This document shows, piece by piece, positions 1 through 8,180 of a stretch of DNA of 64,000 bases; positions within the stretch are counted from its first letter, which is position 1, and each line of letters starts with the position of its first letter. Below the pieces are notes generated by a model. The model saw only the letters and a program-made list of their open reading frames with translations, was not told the DNA's origin and ran no database searches. Made by a program: the position numbers and the translations under genes. Source of the stretch: Clostridium_AD sp964467165 (GTDB lineage Bacteria > Bacillota > Clostridia > Clostridiales > Clostridiaceae); NCBI GenBank assembly GCA_964467165.1, contig CAYXOL010000016.1:1-64000 (forward strand), read 5' to 3'.

Positions 1-21
1 TAATTTCTTTTAAGTAAATAA

Positions 22-456
22 TTAGTTTTCAAAGTCATTCAGCGGAATATAAGTTATAACCATAAGTCCTTGACCAAGTGATGCAGTCAACACATCAATA
101 ATATGTATTATAGCATTAGGAAACTCTTCTAATATGGCAGTCTTTCCAATATTAGCGCTATTATAAGTTCCACTAAGGCCTGAAGAGACTCCAACATAAA
201 TTATATCTTGTCCGCATTTAACAGCAGGTTTAAACATATTATAGAAGCTCTCTGAATTGGGTTGGGAAGTATTAGGAAGTGCTCCATTCCTCAGATCATC
301 AAAGAACTGCTTTTGACTTATACTTTGCCCTAAATCGTCTAAGTAATCTCTATTATTATAACTAAATGGTAACATAGCATAGGGTATGTTATTTCCATAA
401 ATATATTCCTTTGGCAAATCGCAGCAAGAATCTGTCATAATAACAAAATCTCTCAT
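22..456 (-). pseudogene. Truncated DegV-family protein (N-terminal half)
   Basis: This is the N-terminal half of a DegV-family protein, a family that binds fatty acyl chains (FakB-type partners of fatty-acid kinase). The start at 456 is chosen because a strong AGGAGG ribosome site lies just upstream; the frame runs on to 498 but has no ribosome site there. The family pattern is visible as MTDSCCDLP near the start, then LPNTSQPNSESF and SSGLSGTYNSA. After LGQGLMV the match is lost and the frame stops eleven residues later, giving 144 aa against roughly 280 for the family. The domain that closes the lipid pocket is absent, and I see no remainder in the 21 bases left in the window. Probably a pseudogene. 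Confidence 0.75.
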
Positions 457-571
457 TCGTAATCCTCCTAATTTTATAATTATATGTTTTTTTATCAAGC
501 AATCATGTAAAAACTATAGCATAAAAAGGATTCACTGTAAAAGGAAATTGCATATACAGGGTAATTTATTA

Positions 572-600
572 TTGCTTTATAAATATGCCTATATTATAAT
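572..600 (+). promoter_or_regulatory. Sigma-A-type promoter for the flavodiiron gene
   Basis: TTGCTT (572-577), a 17-base spacer and a perfect TATAAT (595-600) lie 50 bases before the start codon. An inverted repeat, ACTATT/AATAGT (612-630), sits between promoter and ribosome site and could be an operator or a leader hairpin. The assignment rests on the match to consensus only. Confidence 0.6.
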
Positions 601-649
601 ATTAATTGATAACTATTATTTTTGAATAGTAATTAAAGGAGTGTTCACA

Positions 650-3190
650 ATGAAGGCATTAGAAGTAAAAAAAGATATTTACTGGGTAGGTGCACTAGAC
701 CCTAATCTTAGAATTTTTGATATAATTATGTATACCCCCTTTGGTTCTACCTATAACTCTTTTGTAGTTAAAGGCAGCGAAAAAACTGCTGTATTCGAGA
801 CAGTAAAAGTAAAGTTTTTTGATGAATATATTGAAAGGCTAAAATCTTTAGACATTAATATAGAAACCCTTGATTATATTGTGGTTAACCATACAGAGCC
901 AGACCATGCGGGTTCAGTTGCTAAACTTTTAGAAATTTCAAAAAATGCAAAAATAGTAGGTTCAGCAGCAGCAATTAAATTCCTTAAAGGCATTGCTAAT
1001 AGAGATTTTGAATACATAACTGTAAAAGATGGGGATACCATAAGTCTTGGAAATAAAACCCTATCCTTTATTTCAGCACCTTTTCTTCACTGGCCAGATT
1101 CAATGTTTACCTATGTTCTGGAGGACAAAGTTCTTATCACTTGTGATTCCTTTGGCAGCCATTACTGTAATCCTGAAATGTATAATGATTTAAACCAAAG
1201 CCAAGAAAATTATAGTGAGGCCTTAAAATACTACTTTGACTGTATTATGTCACCTTTTAAACCCTATGTGTTAAAAGCTATAGATAAAATCAAAGACCTT
1301 CCAATAGATATTATTTGTCCCGGGCACGGACCTATTTTAAGAGAGGACCCTTGGAATATAGTAAATCAATACAAAGAGTGGAGCCTTCCAGAAGAAATTA
1401 ATGAGAATCCACAAATTACCTTATGCTACGTATCAGCTTATGGCTATACTCAGGCTGTGGCTGAAAAAATACAGCAAGGTATAAACAGCAACTGTAATTT
1501 CAAAGTTAATATGTATGATGTTATCTATAGTGATATGAATGAAATTTTAAAAAGCATAGATAAATCCCAGGGAATAATTTTTGGTTCTCCTACTATGAAT
1601 GGAGACGCACTAAAACCAATATGGGATATCTTAATAAATCTAAACCCTATAGTTCATGGTGGTAAAGTAGCTTCTGCTTTTGGCTCCTATGGATGGAGTG
1701 GAGAAGCCGTTCCAAACATAGATGGCAGATTAAAGCAACTTAAGCTAGATTTATATCCTTCCATGAAATTTAATTTTAAGCCCACAGAAGATGATTTAAA
1801 CTTTGCCTACAAATTTGGGGAGTCTTTTGCAGAAAAAATAGCCGAAAAAATTAAAATAAAAACTTGTCCCACCAAACCTACTACAGAAAAAAGATGGAAA
1901 TGTGTAGTTTGTGGAGAGGAATTTGACGGGGCAAAACCACCTGAAATATGCCCAGCTTGCGGAGCCAGTGCCGACCAATTTATTCAAGTATCGCAAAACG
2001 TAGTAACCTTTAGTACTGATAAAAAAGAAAAATTCTTAATCATCGGTAACGGTGCTGCTGGATATTATGCTGCAGATGCCATAAGAAAAAGAAATAAACA
2101 ATGCGATATAGAAATAATTTCAGATGAACCATATTTAACCTATTATAGACCTTCCATCTCTGATGGAATAAGCGAAGACCTTAAAGATGATACTTTTTAT
2201 CTCTCTCCAAAACAGTGGTATGTGGATAATAATATTACCCTTACCTTGGGAATGAAAGTTGAAAGCCTAAGACCAGAAGAAAATAGAGTATCACTAAATG
2301 ATGGTAGCTTTGTGCGCTATGATAAGTTAATTTTGGCAAACGGAAGTCAAAACTTCATGATTCCCGTACCAGGTGTAGAGAAATCAGGCGTGTTCACCCT
2401 AAGGAATCTAAAGGATTTACAAGCTATTAAACTCAGCATGAAAAACGCAAAAAATGTAGTAATAGTAGGCGGTGGTCTCCTAGGGCTAGAAGCAGCCTAC
2501 GAGATAAGTAAGACTGGCGTATCTGTTAGTGTTGTAGAAGTCAATGGTTCCCTACTTACAAGACAGCTAGATAGCGAAAGTAGCCTTCTACTTAAAACTG
2601 CAGTTGAAAACCAAAAAATTGGAGTTATACTTTCCGATTGTGTACTCTCTATAGAAGGTGAAAAATCAGTTTCCTCTGTTAAACTGAAAAGTGGAAAAAC
2701 ACTACAAGCAGACCTGGTACTATTTTCAACAGGCATTGCGCCAAATAAAAGTATAGCCAATAAAACTAATATAATAACCAACAGAGGCATACTAGTAAAT
2801 GACAAGATGGAAACCAACATCAAAGATATATACGCCTGTGGAGACGTTGCAGAATTCAAAGGCAGAGTATACGGCAATTGGCCAGCTTCTGTAGAAATGG
2901 GTAAAGCTGCAGGTATGAACGCAGTAGGCGAAACTAAATCCTTATCCATCTCCCTATGTGCTATTTCCTTTAACGCAATGGGCCTTGAGCTACTATCCGT
3001 AGGTGAAATATTAAGCCAAGGCTCCAAATCCATTAGCATAAAAGATGAGAAAAACAATATATACAAGAAATTATTCTTCACCGAAAACATCCTAACTGGA
3101 GGAATCCTAATAGGCGACAACAAATCCTCCGCCAAACTAATAAGTGCCATCGAAGAATCAAAATCACTAAAAGAAGTCTTCGACATCTAG
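650..3190 (+). CDS. Class F flavodiiron protein: FDP-rubredoxin-NADH:rubredoxin oxidoreductase fusion
   Basis: A three-part electron chain in one polypeptide that should take electrons from NADH and reduce O2 to water (or NO), protecting an anaerobe. Residues 1-~250 are the metallo-beta-lactamase diiron domain with all ligands visible: HTEPDH (81-86), then FLHWPD, CDSFGSH and PGHGP. A flavodoxin domain follows (SAYGYTQ, FGSPTMNGD, GSYGWSGEA), then a rubredoxin knuckle with CVVC and CPAC near residues 415-450. The last ~385 residues are an FAD/NADH oxidoreductase with GNGAAG, GGGLLG and YACGDVAEF motifs. The start is ATG 650, spaced 8 bases from AAAGGAG; a GTG at 641 overlaps the ribosome site. 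At 846 aa it matches the class F architecture known from Clostridioides difficile FdpF and Trichomonas. It stands alone, with its own promoter and terminator. Confidence 0.93.
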   Translation: MKALEVKKDIYWVGALDPNLRIFDIIMYTPFGSTYNSFVVKGSEKTAVFETVKVKFFDEYIERLKSLDINIETLDYIVVNHTEPDHAGSVAKLLEISKNAKIVGSAAAIKFLKGIANRDFEYITVKDGDTISLGNKTLSFISAPFLHWPDSMFTYVLEDKVLITCDSFGSHYCNPEMYNDLNQSQENYSEALKYYFDCIMSPFKPYVLKAIDKIKDLPIDIICPGHGPILREDPWNIVNQYKEWSLPEEINENPQITLCYVSAYGYTQAVAEKIQQGINSNCNFKVNMYDVIYSDMNEILKSIDKSQGIIFGSPTMNGDALKPIWDILINLNPIVHGGKVASAFGSYGWSGEAVPNIDGRLKQLKLDLYPSMKFNFKPTEDDLNFAYKFGESFAEKIAEKIKIKTCPTKPTTEKRWKCVVCGEEFDGAKPPEICPACGASADQFIQVSQNVVTFSTDKKEKFLIIGNGAAGYYAADAIRKRNKQCDIEIISDEPYLTYYRPSISDGISEDLKDDTFYLSPKQWYVDNNITLTLGMKVESLRPEENRVSLNDGSFVRYDKLILANGSQNFMIPVPGVEKSGVFTLRNLKDLQAIKLSMKNAKNVVIVGGGLLGLEAAYEISKTGVSVSVVEVNGSLLTRQLDSESSLLLKTAVENQKIGVILSDCVLSIEGEKSVSSVKLKSGKTLQADLVLFSTGIAPNKSIANKTNIITNRGILVNDKMETNIKDIYACGDVAEFKGRVYGNWPASVEMGKAAGMNAVGETKSLSISLCAISFNAMGLELLSVGEILSQGSKSISIKDEKNNIYKKLFFTENILTGGILIGDNKSSAKLISAIEESKSLKEVFDI

Positions 3191-3213
3191 TGCCACCCAC
3201 GTGGCAAGTGGCA
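3190..3213 (+). repeat. Dispersed CCACGTGG palindromic repeat, copy 1
   Basis: The sequence GTGCCACCCACGTGGCAAGT and the bases after it follow the stop codon of the flavodiiron gene; the G of its TAG is the first base of the repeat. Near-identical units occur at 21150-21215 (two, head to head) and 36331-36354. The core CCACGTGG is a perfect palindrome. Confidence 0.7.
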
Positions 3214-3247
3214 AGTTGCAACTTTTAGTTTTAAAAATCCACAAATC

Positions 3248-3290
3248 AAAGAGCACATAAGACTTAAATGGTCTTATGTGCTCTTTTTCA
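3248..3290 (+). terminator. Intrinsic terminator of the flavodiiron gene
   Basis: Perfect 16-bp stem (3248-3263 with 3271-3286), 7-base loop, then T-rich sequence. It ends the single-gene transcript. Confidence 0.85.
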
Positions 3291-3427
3291 AGTTTTCAAG
3301 GCTAGTACGACTTGCATGTCCTAAACAATAACACATATAAAACATTAAAATCCAAGTATTTCCTAGTATTATAGTAGACTAAAAACCATAAACTAAAATA
3401 GATAATTTTTTTAAAGGGGGTATTATC

Positions 3428-3811
3428 ATGCCACGAAATAAATCTAGGTACATAGTCGAAGACCGTGATAAAATCGAAAAAGCTAATAGAATAGAGGAGC
3501 TTGAAAACCTTGTAGAAAGTCATAATAGAACCCAGCGACATCTCCAAGAGCACTCTGAAATCGTTTCTCCAGAAAAAATCAATCAATCAAGAGAAAAACA
3601 AGCTGATAGAGAATTCAACATTGAAATATTAAAAGATAAAATTATAAGTGGGCAACAAACGCACTCTATTGAGTCAGAAGACCTAGAAAGAAACTACAGC
3701 TTTGCTAAGGGATACATGGAACATAATAAGGAACATATGAATAGACAAGCCTTAGAAAATATGAAAGAAAAGCAACAAAACAGAAGAGATAAGATGAGTG
3801 GCTTAACCTAA
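3428..3811 (+). CDS. Small charged coiled-coil-like protein of unknown function
   Basis: A 127-aa, very hydrophilic protein rich in Glu, Lys, Arg, Asn and Gln, with no signal peptide, membrane segment or cysteine. The heptad-like spacing of Leu and Ile (IEELENLVESHN, FNIEILKDKI) suggests mostly helix with coiled-coil tendency. It has a strong AAAGGGGG ribosome site 7 bases before the ATG, and its own terminator at 3868-3908, so I take it as real. I do not recognise the family. It is monocistronic, and the neighbours (flavodiiron gene upstream, a convergent PBECR4-like gene downstream) give no functional clue. Confidence 0.65.
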   Translation: MPRNKSRYIVEDRDKIEKANRIEELENLVESHNRTQRHLQEHSEIVSPEKINQSREKQADREFNIEILKDKIISGQQTHSIESEDLERNYSFAKGYMEHNKEHMNRQALENMKEKQQNRRDKMSGLT

Positions 3812-3867
3812 TGGTTGAAAATATTATAATCTAAAATTAATAAAATCCCATTATTTTTTATAATTTA

Positions 3868-3908
3868 AAAACAGACAAAATCCTAAAATTTTTGCCTGTT
3901 TTTTCTTT
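3868..3908. terminator. Bidirectional terminator between convergent genes
   Basis: A hairpin around ACAGACAAAAT and ATTTTTGCCTGT with one mismatch, flanked by A-run and T-run, so it can serve both the 3428 gene (+) and the 3883 gene (-). It overlaps the last codons of the leftward gene. Confidence 0.65.
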
Positions 3909-4581
3909 TTAATATTTTGTTTTGCTTCCCTTGTTGCTTAACCTCAATAGTTGCTGCAACCTCTACTTCTGATTTAAAGGGATGTTTAGAAATAATTTCC
4001 GTTTTAATAATCTTCAGATACTCTTGATTAAAAATAAATCTATCACTATTTTCTCTTTCAACCATAAAGCTTCGAGGATAGTACATTTCCCGATTCTCAT
4101 CCTTCTCAATACCTAAATGTATCCTACGCTCATATTTAGTATCATATAAAATAAATTCACAAGAAATTTTGGAGTTCGCTGTAACTTTATTAAACCTTAT
4201 AATTTCGCAATGCCTCAATAATTGATAAAGATATGAAAAACAAAGAATTTTGTCCTTATCTCTAGAAAATTTCCACGCATCAATACTTCTTAATTTACTA
4301 ATGGTTATATCACCATTAATAATACCCATATAACCATTTTCACCACTATAGAATTTTTGAGACCTATAGGGTACTATATGTTGGAGCCCCATCAAATGGC
4401 ATAAATTAACATCTAAAAATTCCAACTGAATTACACTTTTGTTCTCTAGCTGAAAAACATATATGTTAGGACAAATATATATATCATAAAACTCCTGTAA
4501 AAGTTTTAAAGAAATTTCAGAAATCTTAGGTAATCTAGTTAAATTTAATAGCTCGTCTGTAGTTAGCTTATTCGTTAGCAT
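3883..4581 (-). CDS. PBECR4-like nuclease-fold domain protein
   Basis: A 232-aa soluble protein. Residues ~45-160 resemble the PBECR4 group (phage/toxin-related barnase-EndoU-colicin-RelE-like nuclease fold): a beta segment VIQLEFLDVN runs into CHLMGLQHIV (61-70), and a second half carries RHCEIIRFNK and CEFILYDTKYERRIHLGIEK. The basic tail (KQNKILKRKNRQK) could contact nucleic acid. The start is the ATG at 4581 because GGAGG precedes it by 4 bases; the frame extends to 4644 without a ribosome site. It lies about 70 bases downstream of the probable 6S RNA terminator. The family assignment is from motif memory and moderate; the nuclease role is inference, and no partner immunity gene is adjacent. 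Confidence 0.5.
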   Translation of the reverse strand: MLTNKLTTDELLNLTRLPKISEISLKLLQEFYDIYICPNIYVFQLENKSVIQLEFLDVNLCHLMGLQHIVPYRSQKFYSGENGYMGIINGDITISKLRSIDAWKFSRDKDKILCFSYLYQLLRHCEIIRFNKVTANSKISCEFILYDTKYERRIHLGIEKDENREMYYPRSFMVERENSDRFIFNQEYLKIIKTEIISKHPFKSEVEVAATIEVKQQGKQNKILKRKNRQKF

Positions 4582-4649
4582 ATTGCCTCCATAAGGAATG
4601 TCATTAACAACTATCCTAAATATAAAAATTTTATAATACTCCATGATAC

Positions 4650-4832
4650 TAATAAAGTCTTAACTAATAAAAGTTAAGACTCCTAAAAAACATATATTCT
4701 AATAAAATGAACAGCATATTAGTATTTTATGCCCTAATCGGCTAAGCTCCTAGTATATTTATTGTCCCCTAGGCGAGAGTGCGGGGCTGTTCGCTTATTC
4801 CCTCACAAGACTAAAATATTATTAAAGTCTAT
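4650..4832 (-). ncRNA. ssrS: Probable 6S RNA (RNA polymerase-binding regulator)
   Basis: A transcript of about 180 nt is predicted from the promoter at 4839-4867 to the hairpin at 4656-4681. Reading leftward, 5' CATA..TAATAA can pair with 3' TTATTA..TATG as a closing stem. A large internal loop follows, carrying GGAATAAGCGAAC on its 5' strand. An apical stem then forms from GCCC/GGGC and CCTAG/CTAGG, and the 3' strand of the loop holds a small hairpin (GCATA/TATGC). This is the 6S RNA shape: a closed-open-closed bubble mimicking an open promoter. The bubble sequence ending in CGAAC resembles, from memory, the product-RNA template of Bacillus subtilis 6S-1. A leader of the 3883 gene is the alternative. 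A covariance-model scan would decide. Confidence 0.5.
4656..4681 (-). terminator. Terminator hairpin at the 3' end of the 6S-like RNA
   Basis: AGTCTTAAC pairs perfectly with GTTAAGACT (9 bp) around an 8-base loop; on the minus strand it is followed by TTTATTAG. It lies between the RNA gene and the start of the 3883 gene. Confidence 0.55.
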
Positions 4833-4838
4833 GGTTTT

Positions 4839-4867
4839 ATTATACTCCCCCTATCCATACAATACAA
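4839..4867 (-). promoter_or_regulatory. Sigma-A-type promoter of the 6S-like RNA
   Basis: On the minus strand, TTGTAT (4867-4862), an exact 17-base spacer and a perfect TATAAT (4844-4839). Predicted start near 4832. Confidence 0.6.
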
Positions 4868-4989
4868 CAATATTCTTGCATAAATTCAGTTTTTTTCACC
4901 TTTTTTCACTCCTAATCTACAACTCCACAAATTCCCCCGTTAGCCTGCCAGCACACATAACGTTTAATAATCCCTACGTCCACAGACAT

Positions 4990-5164
4990 CCATCTCCATC
5001 GAAATCAAGTAAACCCGTTACGATGAGTACGAACGCTCGCCGGAGCGACTTGCAATAAGAAGCGCAGAAACATTGAAATTTGATTTTTCATTCGCAAAGC
5101 ATTAGAATTTCTTAATCAAATTTCCCGTTTCAAGCTCTTATTGCAAGTCACGCAGCGCGATTTT
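4990..5164. repeat. Long-hairpin element, copy A
   Basis: An imperfect inverted repeat with a 14-bp perfect core (GACTTGCAATAAGA at 5047-5060 and its complement at 5136-5149) and longer diverged arms that begin near 5025. The right arm reaches the stop codon of the deoxynucleoside kinase gene. Copy B at 5990-6160 shares a 37-base identical block (5119-5155 here) plus matching flank starting at AATCAAGTAA. It looks like a small non-coding mobile or repeat element that may also act as a terminator. Between 4868 and 4990 I see nothing further. Confidence 0.65.
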
Positions 5165-5767
5165 CTACCCTATTTTCATCAACGCCTCATCTATAAGTCC
5201 CAGCACATACTCTTTATCTTTTTCATTATTTTCAAAATCCAATCCCTCCACATTTATCTTTAAAATAGGAGATATACTATATTGCTCAAAGTAAGCTCTA
5301 TAATTAGAATTTAACTTTTCCCAATACTCCCGTTCCACAATTTTCTCATAATCTCTGCCCCTCTTATTTATCTTATCCATAGCTGCATCCACAGAAGTTT
5401 CAAGATATACCAGTAATTTCGGAGCCATGCAGTGTTCAATCATATTTTCAAATAGTTCAGCATATAAATCAAACTCTTCTATGCACATCTCCCCTGCATC
5501 CTTTAACATCCTAGCAAAAATTACATCTCCATAAATACTTCTATCCATAACCGCATCTTTTACTTTTGAAGCCTCTTTAATATGTCTAAACCTTTTATTA
5601 AGGAAAAATATTTGAAGTGAAAAACTATATCTCTCTCTATCGTAATAAAACTTCTCCAATATAGGATTATCAACCACCGGCTCCTCAAAGCGCACATACC
5701 CTTTCTCAGCCATTATGTTCATAAGCGTGGTCTTACCCACCCCCACTACACCATCAATAACTATCAT
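5165..5767 (-). CDS. Deoxynucleoside kinase
   Basis: Phosphorylates deoxynucleosides (salvage of dNTP precursors) in the cytoplasm. Of 200 aa, residues 6-14 are the P-loop GVVGVGKTT, EEP at 28-30 includes the likely catalytic acid, DRS at 75-77 is the family signature (MDRSIYGDVIF), and the lid KINKRGRDYE is at 132-141. The ATG at 5767 is chosen because AGGAGG lies 10 bases before it and family members begin with this MIVIDG stretch; an upstream in-frame ATG at 5821 has a weaker GAGGGG site. The gene is flanked on both sides by the long-hairpin element. Nucleoside preference (dA/dG versus dC/dT) cannot be read from the sequence. Confidence 0.88.
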   Translation of the reverse strand: MIVIDGVVGVGKTTLMNIMAEKGYVRFEEPVVDNPILEKFYYDRERYSFSLQIFFLNKRFRHIKEASKVKDAVMDRSIYGDVIFARMLKDAGEMCIEEFDLYAELFENMIEHCMAPKLLVYLETSVDAAMDKINKRGRDYEKIVEREYWEKLNSNYRAYFEQYSISPILKINVEGLDFENNEKDKEYVLGLIDEALMKIG

Positions 5768-5989
5768 GTCCCAGTACCCTCCTCTATTAATCTTACTCAA
5801 TGCCCTCTCATAAAACCCCATAATTTTATACCCCTCTTATATCCCTTTAAAGTATAAAAACACCCCAACAATAAATCTCCCCCGCTGCTATCCATATTCC
5901 TTTACAAATTTTCCTCTTCACAACTGTAAAATCCTCGTACACCTTCCAATAAGTCACAACATTTAATATTCTCTATGTCCCCCCTAGTC

Positions 5990-6160
5990 CTCCCCAAAGA
6001 AGACCATCAAAATCAAGTAATCCCATTACGCCGCGTATGATATTTCTCCGGAGTGACTTGCAATAAGAAGCGCAGAAATGTTGAAATTCCATTTAGAATT
6101 TCTTAATGTAATTTCCCGTTTCAAGCTCTTATTGCAAGTCACGCAGGCAAAATTTCATAC
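5990..6160. repeat. Long-hairpin element, copy B
   Basis: Two 34-base arms, 6035-6068 and 6127-6160, are complementary with few mismatches. The inner 16 bp (GTGACTTGCAATAAGA, 6053-6068 with 6127-6142) are perfect. The loop region contains a second nested pairing of GAAATT and AATTTC. The 37-base block 6110-6146 is identical to 5119-5155 in copy A. The element ends 13 bases from the stop codon of the next leftward gene. The rest of 5768-5989 holds nothing I recognise. Confidence 0.7.
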
Positions 6161-6173
6161 CCCTCCGTTACTC

Positions 6174-6851
6174 CTACACAACTTTAAGATTTTTTCTTTT
6201 TGTAGAAGCTAAAATTATTCCCAAAGCCAAAGATAAAAATGCAGCCATAAGCACTCTATACTCGCCTGGCAATAAGAAAGTTATCGTATGCGCCGGTATC
6301 CAGAAAAAAGGAATAGTCTTAAAAATAACAAAACTCATAAATCCATACCAATCTATTTTATTAGTTACGGCCTTAAGCTTAACTTTTTTTATTTCACTAA
6401 ATTTCCCATGGCCTAATTCTATATAAGTATCAGTAAGTCTATGCAAAGTCATGAAAGTAGGTCCAAAAATCAAATTCATAAAAGCACTTGTGAAAAATGC
6501 GAACAATAACTTAGCCGAAAAAGTATTAGCTGCACCACTTGGCAATAGTCCCTTGCTCATTGAGCCTGTTACACCATTTGCAAATAAATCAAAGGCTATA
6601 ACAAACCCCATACCTAAAAATCCCCAAACTATAGATTTATATATCATTCCTACCGGTTTCTTATAATGTCCTGTGGCTATTCTAAGTGCTAGCAGCTCTC
6701 CCATTGTAGCTAAAATGGAAACCTTTATAAATCCCATTATATAAGGATGCACTTTGTTACCTATTGTATATATTTCATTAGTTGCAGGATACGCTAATAA
6801 AAAAGCAATTACTAGCAATGCTCCAATCCATATTAAATCATTCTTCTTCAC
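6174..6851 (-). CDS. Multi-pass membrane protein, possibly Mpv17/PMP22-like
   Basis: A 225-aa integral membrane protein with about five or six hydrophobic segments (residues ~6-24, 38-58, 70-90, 112-132, 165-185, 195-215), no signal peptide and a basic C-terminus (STKRKNLKVV). Conserved-looking polar spots lie between helices, such as NLIFGPTFMTLHRLTD near residues 126-141. The layout and this motif recall bacterial relatives of Mpv17/PMP22, but I am not sure. The GTG start follows AAAGGGGG with 8 bases of spacing. It is monocistronic, with hairpin element B directly downstream. No function can be assigned from context. Confidence 0.6.
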   Translation of the reverse strand: MKKNDLIWIGALLVIAFLLAYPATNEIYTIGNKVHPYIMGFIKVSILATMGELLALRIATGHYKKPVGMIYKSIVWGFLGMGFVIAFDLFANGVTGSMSKGLLPSGAANTFSAKLLFAFFTSAFMNLIFGPTFMTLHRLTDTYIELGHGKFSEIKKVKLKAVTNKIDWYGFMSFVIFKTIPFFWIPAHTITFLLPGEYRVLMAAFLSLALGIILASTKRKNLKVV

Positions 6852-6943
6852 AATAATTCCCCCTTTGTATTCCTTTGTATTATATCAGAATCGCCAATCA
6901 GTATAAACATTTTTTTAGAAAAATTGATATATTTACGTACAAA

Positions 6944-6977
6944 AAAAAGCCAGTAATTGGTCTTTTACTAGCTTTTT
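6944..6977 (-). terminator. Terminator of the HAD hydrolase gene
   Basis: AAAAAGCCAGTAA pairs with TTACTAGCTTTTT (one mismatch) around an 8-base loop; on the minus strand a T-run of eight follows. It lies 155 bases past the stop codon of the 7132 gene. Confidence 0.6.
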
Positions 6978-7131
6978 CTATTTATTTTAGGGGGGGTAAT
7001 TTTTAAGCACTAATCATTCTTTAAACTGGGGGGTATAAAGTTTATTAACACTTAATGTATGAACAGTTTCTATGTTTTTATTGTATACTAATTGAAATGC
7101 ATTGTCAACAACTATTATTAATTAATATTTG

Positions 7132-7965
7132 TTATACTGCAAAAGGTTCCAAAGTTTCTTCACAATTTAAAATAAACTTATTGATTATGTACGCTACTCC
7201 ATCTTCCTCATTACTTTTAGTTATAAAGTTTGCAGCCCTTTTTACTTCGGGGAAGGCATTTCCCATTGCAACTCCTAGACCAGCATATTTAATCATATGA
7301 ATATCATTACCTGCATCACCTATGCATATAACCTCTTCTTGCTTAATATCAAGTTTTTTTGCAAGAGCTGCTACTCCCACTCCTTTGTTAACTGATTTAT
7401 GTAGAAATTCTAAGAAAAAAGGTGCACTTCTAACTATTGTATACTTACTACTTACCTCATCTGGAATATTATTCATAACCTCTTCTATTAACTCAGGCTT
7501 ATCTATAAACATTACCTTTACTATGGTTGTATCTGGATCTACATCCTCCACAGGAATTATTTTTAGTGGAATACCGTTCATTTCAGATTCTCTCCTGCTG
7601 TATTCATTGTCTTTAGGAGAAATCACACTTGTCTCTGTTAATGCATGTATATTAATCTTTAACTCCTTGCTTAAAATGTACAAACTTTTATAGTCTTCTA
7701 TATTTAATGTTGTTTTAGATATTATTTCTCCACCTTCACAGCTTTGAACAAGCGATCCATTAAAAGCCACTGCATAATCCTGCTCTGAAACTAAGTTAAG
7801 TTGCTCCAAATATTTTTTAAATCCAACTAAAGGTCTTCCTGAGGCTAGTACAACTTTCACTCCACTTTCTCTAGCTTGTTGTATCGCTTCATAATTTGCT
7901 AACGAAATTTCTTTTTCATCACTTAATAATGTTCCATCCATATCTATTGCTATTAATTTATACAT
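7132..7965 (-). CDS. Cof-type HAD-IIB family phosphatase
   Basis: A cytoplasmic sugar-phosphate or cofactor phosphatase of the Cof/YkrA group, 277 aa. Motif I is DMDGT (8-12), motif II is ASGRP (41-45), motif III includes K194, and motif IV is GDAGND (216-221) followed by GLGVAMGNA. The C2-type cap lies between residues ~85 and 185. The ATG at 7965 is preceded by GGAGG, while the frame extending to 8001 lacks a ribosome site. It is a single gene divergent from the diguanylate cyclase gene. Substrates in this family are broad and cannot be predicted here. Confidence 0.88.
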   Translation of the reverse strand: MYKLIAIDMDGTLLSDEKEISLANYEAIQQARESGVKVVLASGRPLVGFKKYLEQLNLVSEQDYAVAFNGSLVQSCEGGEIISKTTLNIEDYKSLYILSKELKINIHALTETSVISPKDNEYSRRESEMNGIPLKIIPVEDVDPDTTIVKVMFIDKPELIEEVMNNIPDEVSSKYTIVRSAPFFLEFLHKSVNKGVGVAALAKKLDIKQEEVICIGDAGNDIHMIKYAGLGVAMGNAFPEVKRAANFITKSNEEDGVAYIINKFILNCEETLEPFAV

Positions 7966-8180
7966 TGACAACCTCCATGTAACACTTTTCTTAAAAATCA
8001 CTTAAGGTGATTAAATCCATATAATTATACCATTATTTTTTTCAAGTAATGGATTTCATGACTTGTAAACTTTACGTGAATTTTATAAATGTAACATTTA
8101 AAATGTTTTCATAATATATCTCTATTATGAATTTCAATCTATAATAATGTTACATTAACAAAAAACTACTGTAATTTCCC

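Noticed and set aside
2497..3186. 229-aa frame antisense to the flavodiiron gene
   Set aside because: Shadow of a well-supported gene; no ribosome site and low-complexity Ser/Leu composition.
4762..5058. 98-aa open frame on the plus strand
   Set aside because: It lies opposite the predicted 6S RNA and its promoter and inside hairpin element A, has no ribosome site, and its composition is not protein-like.
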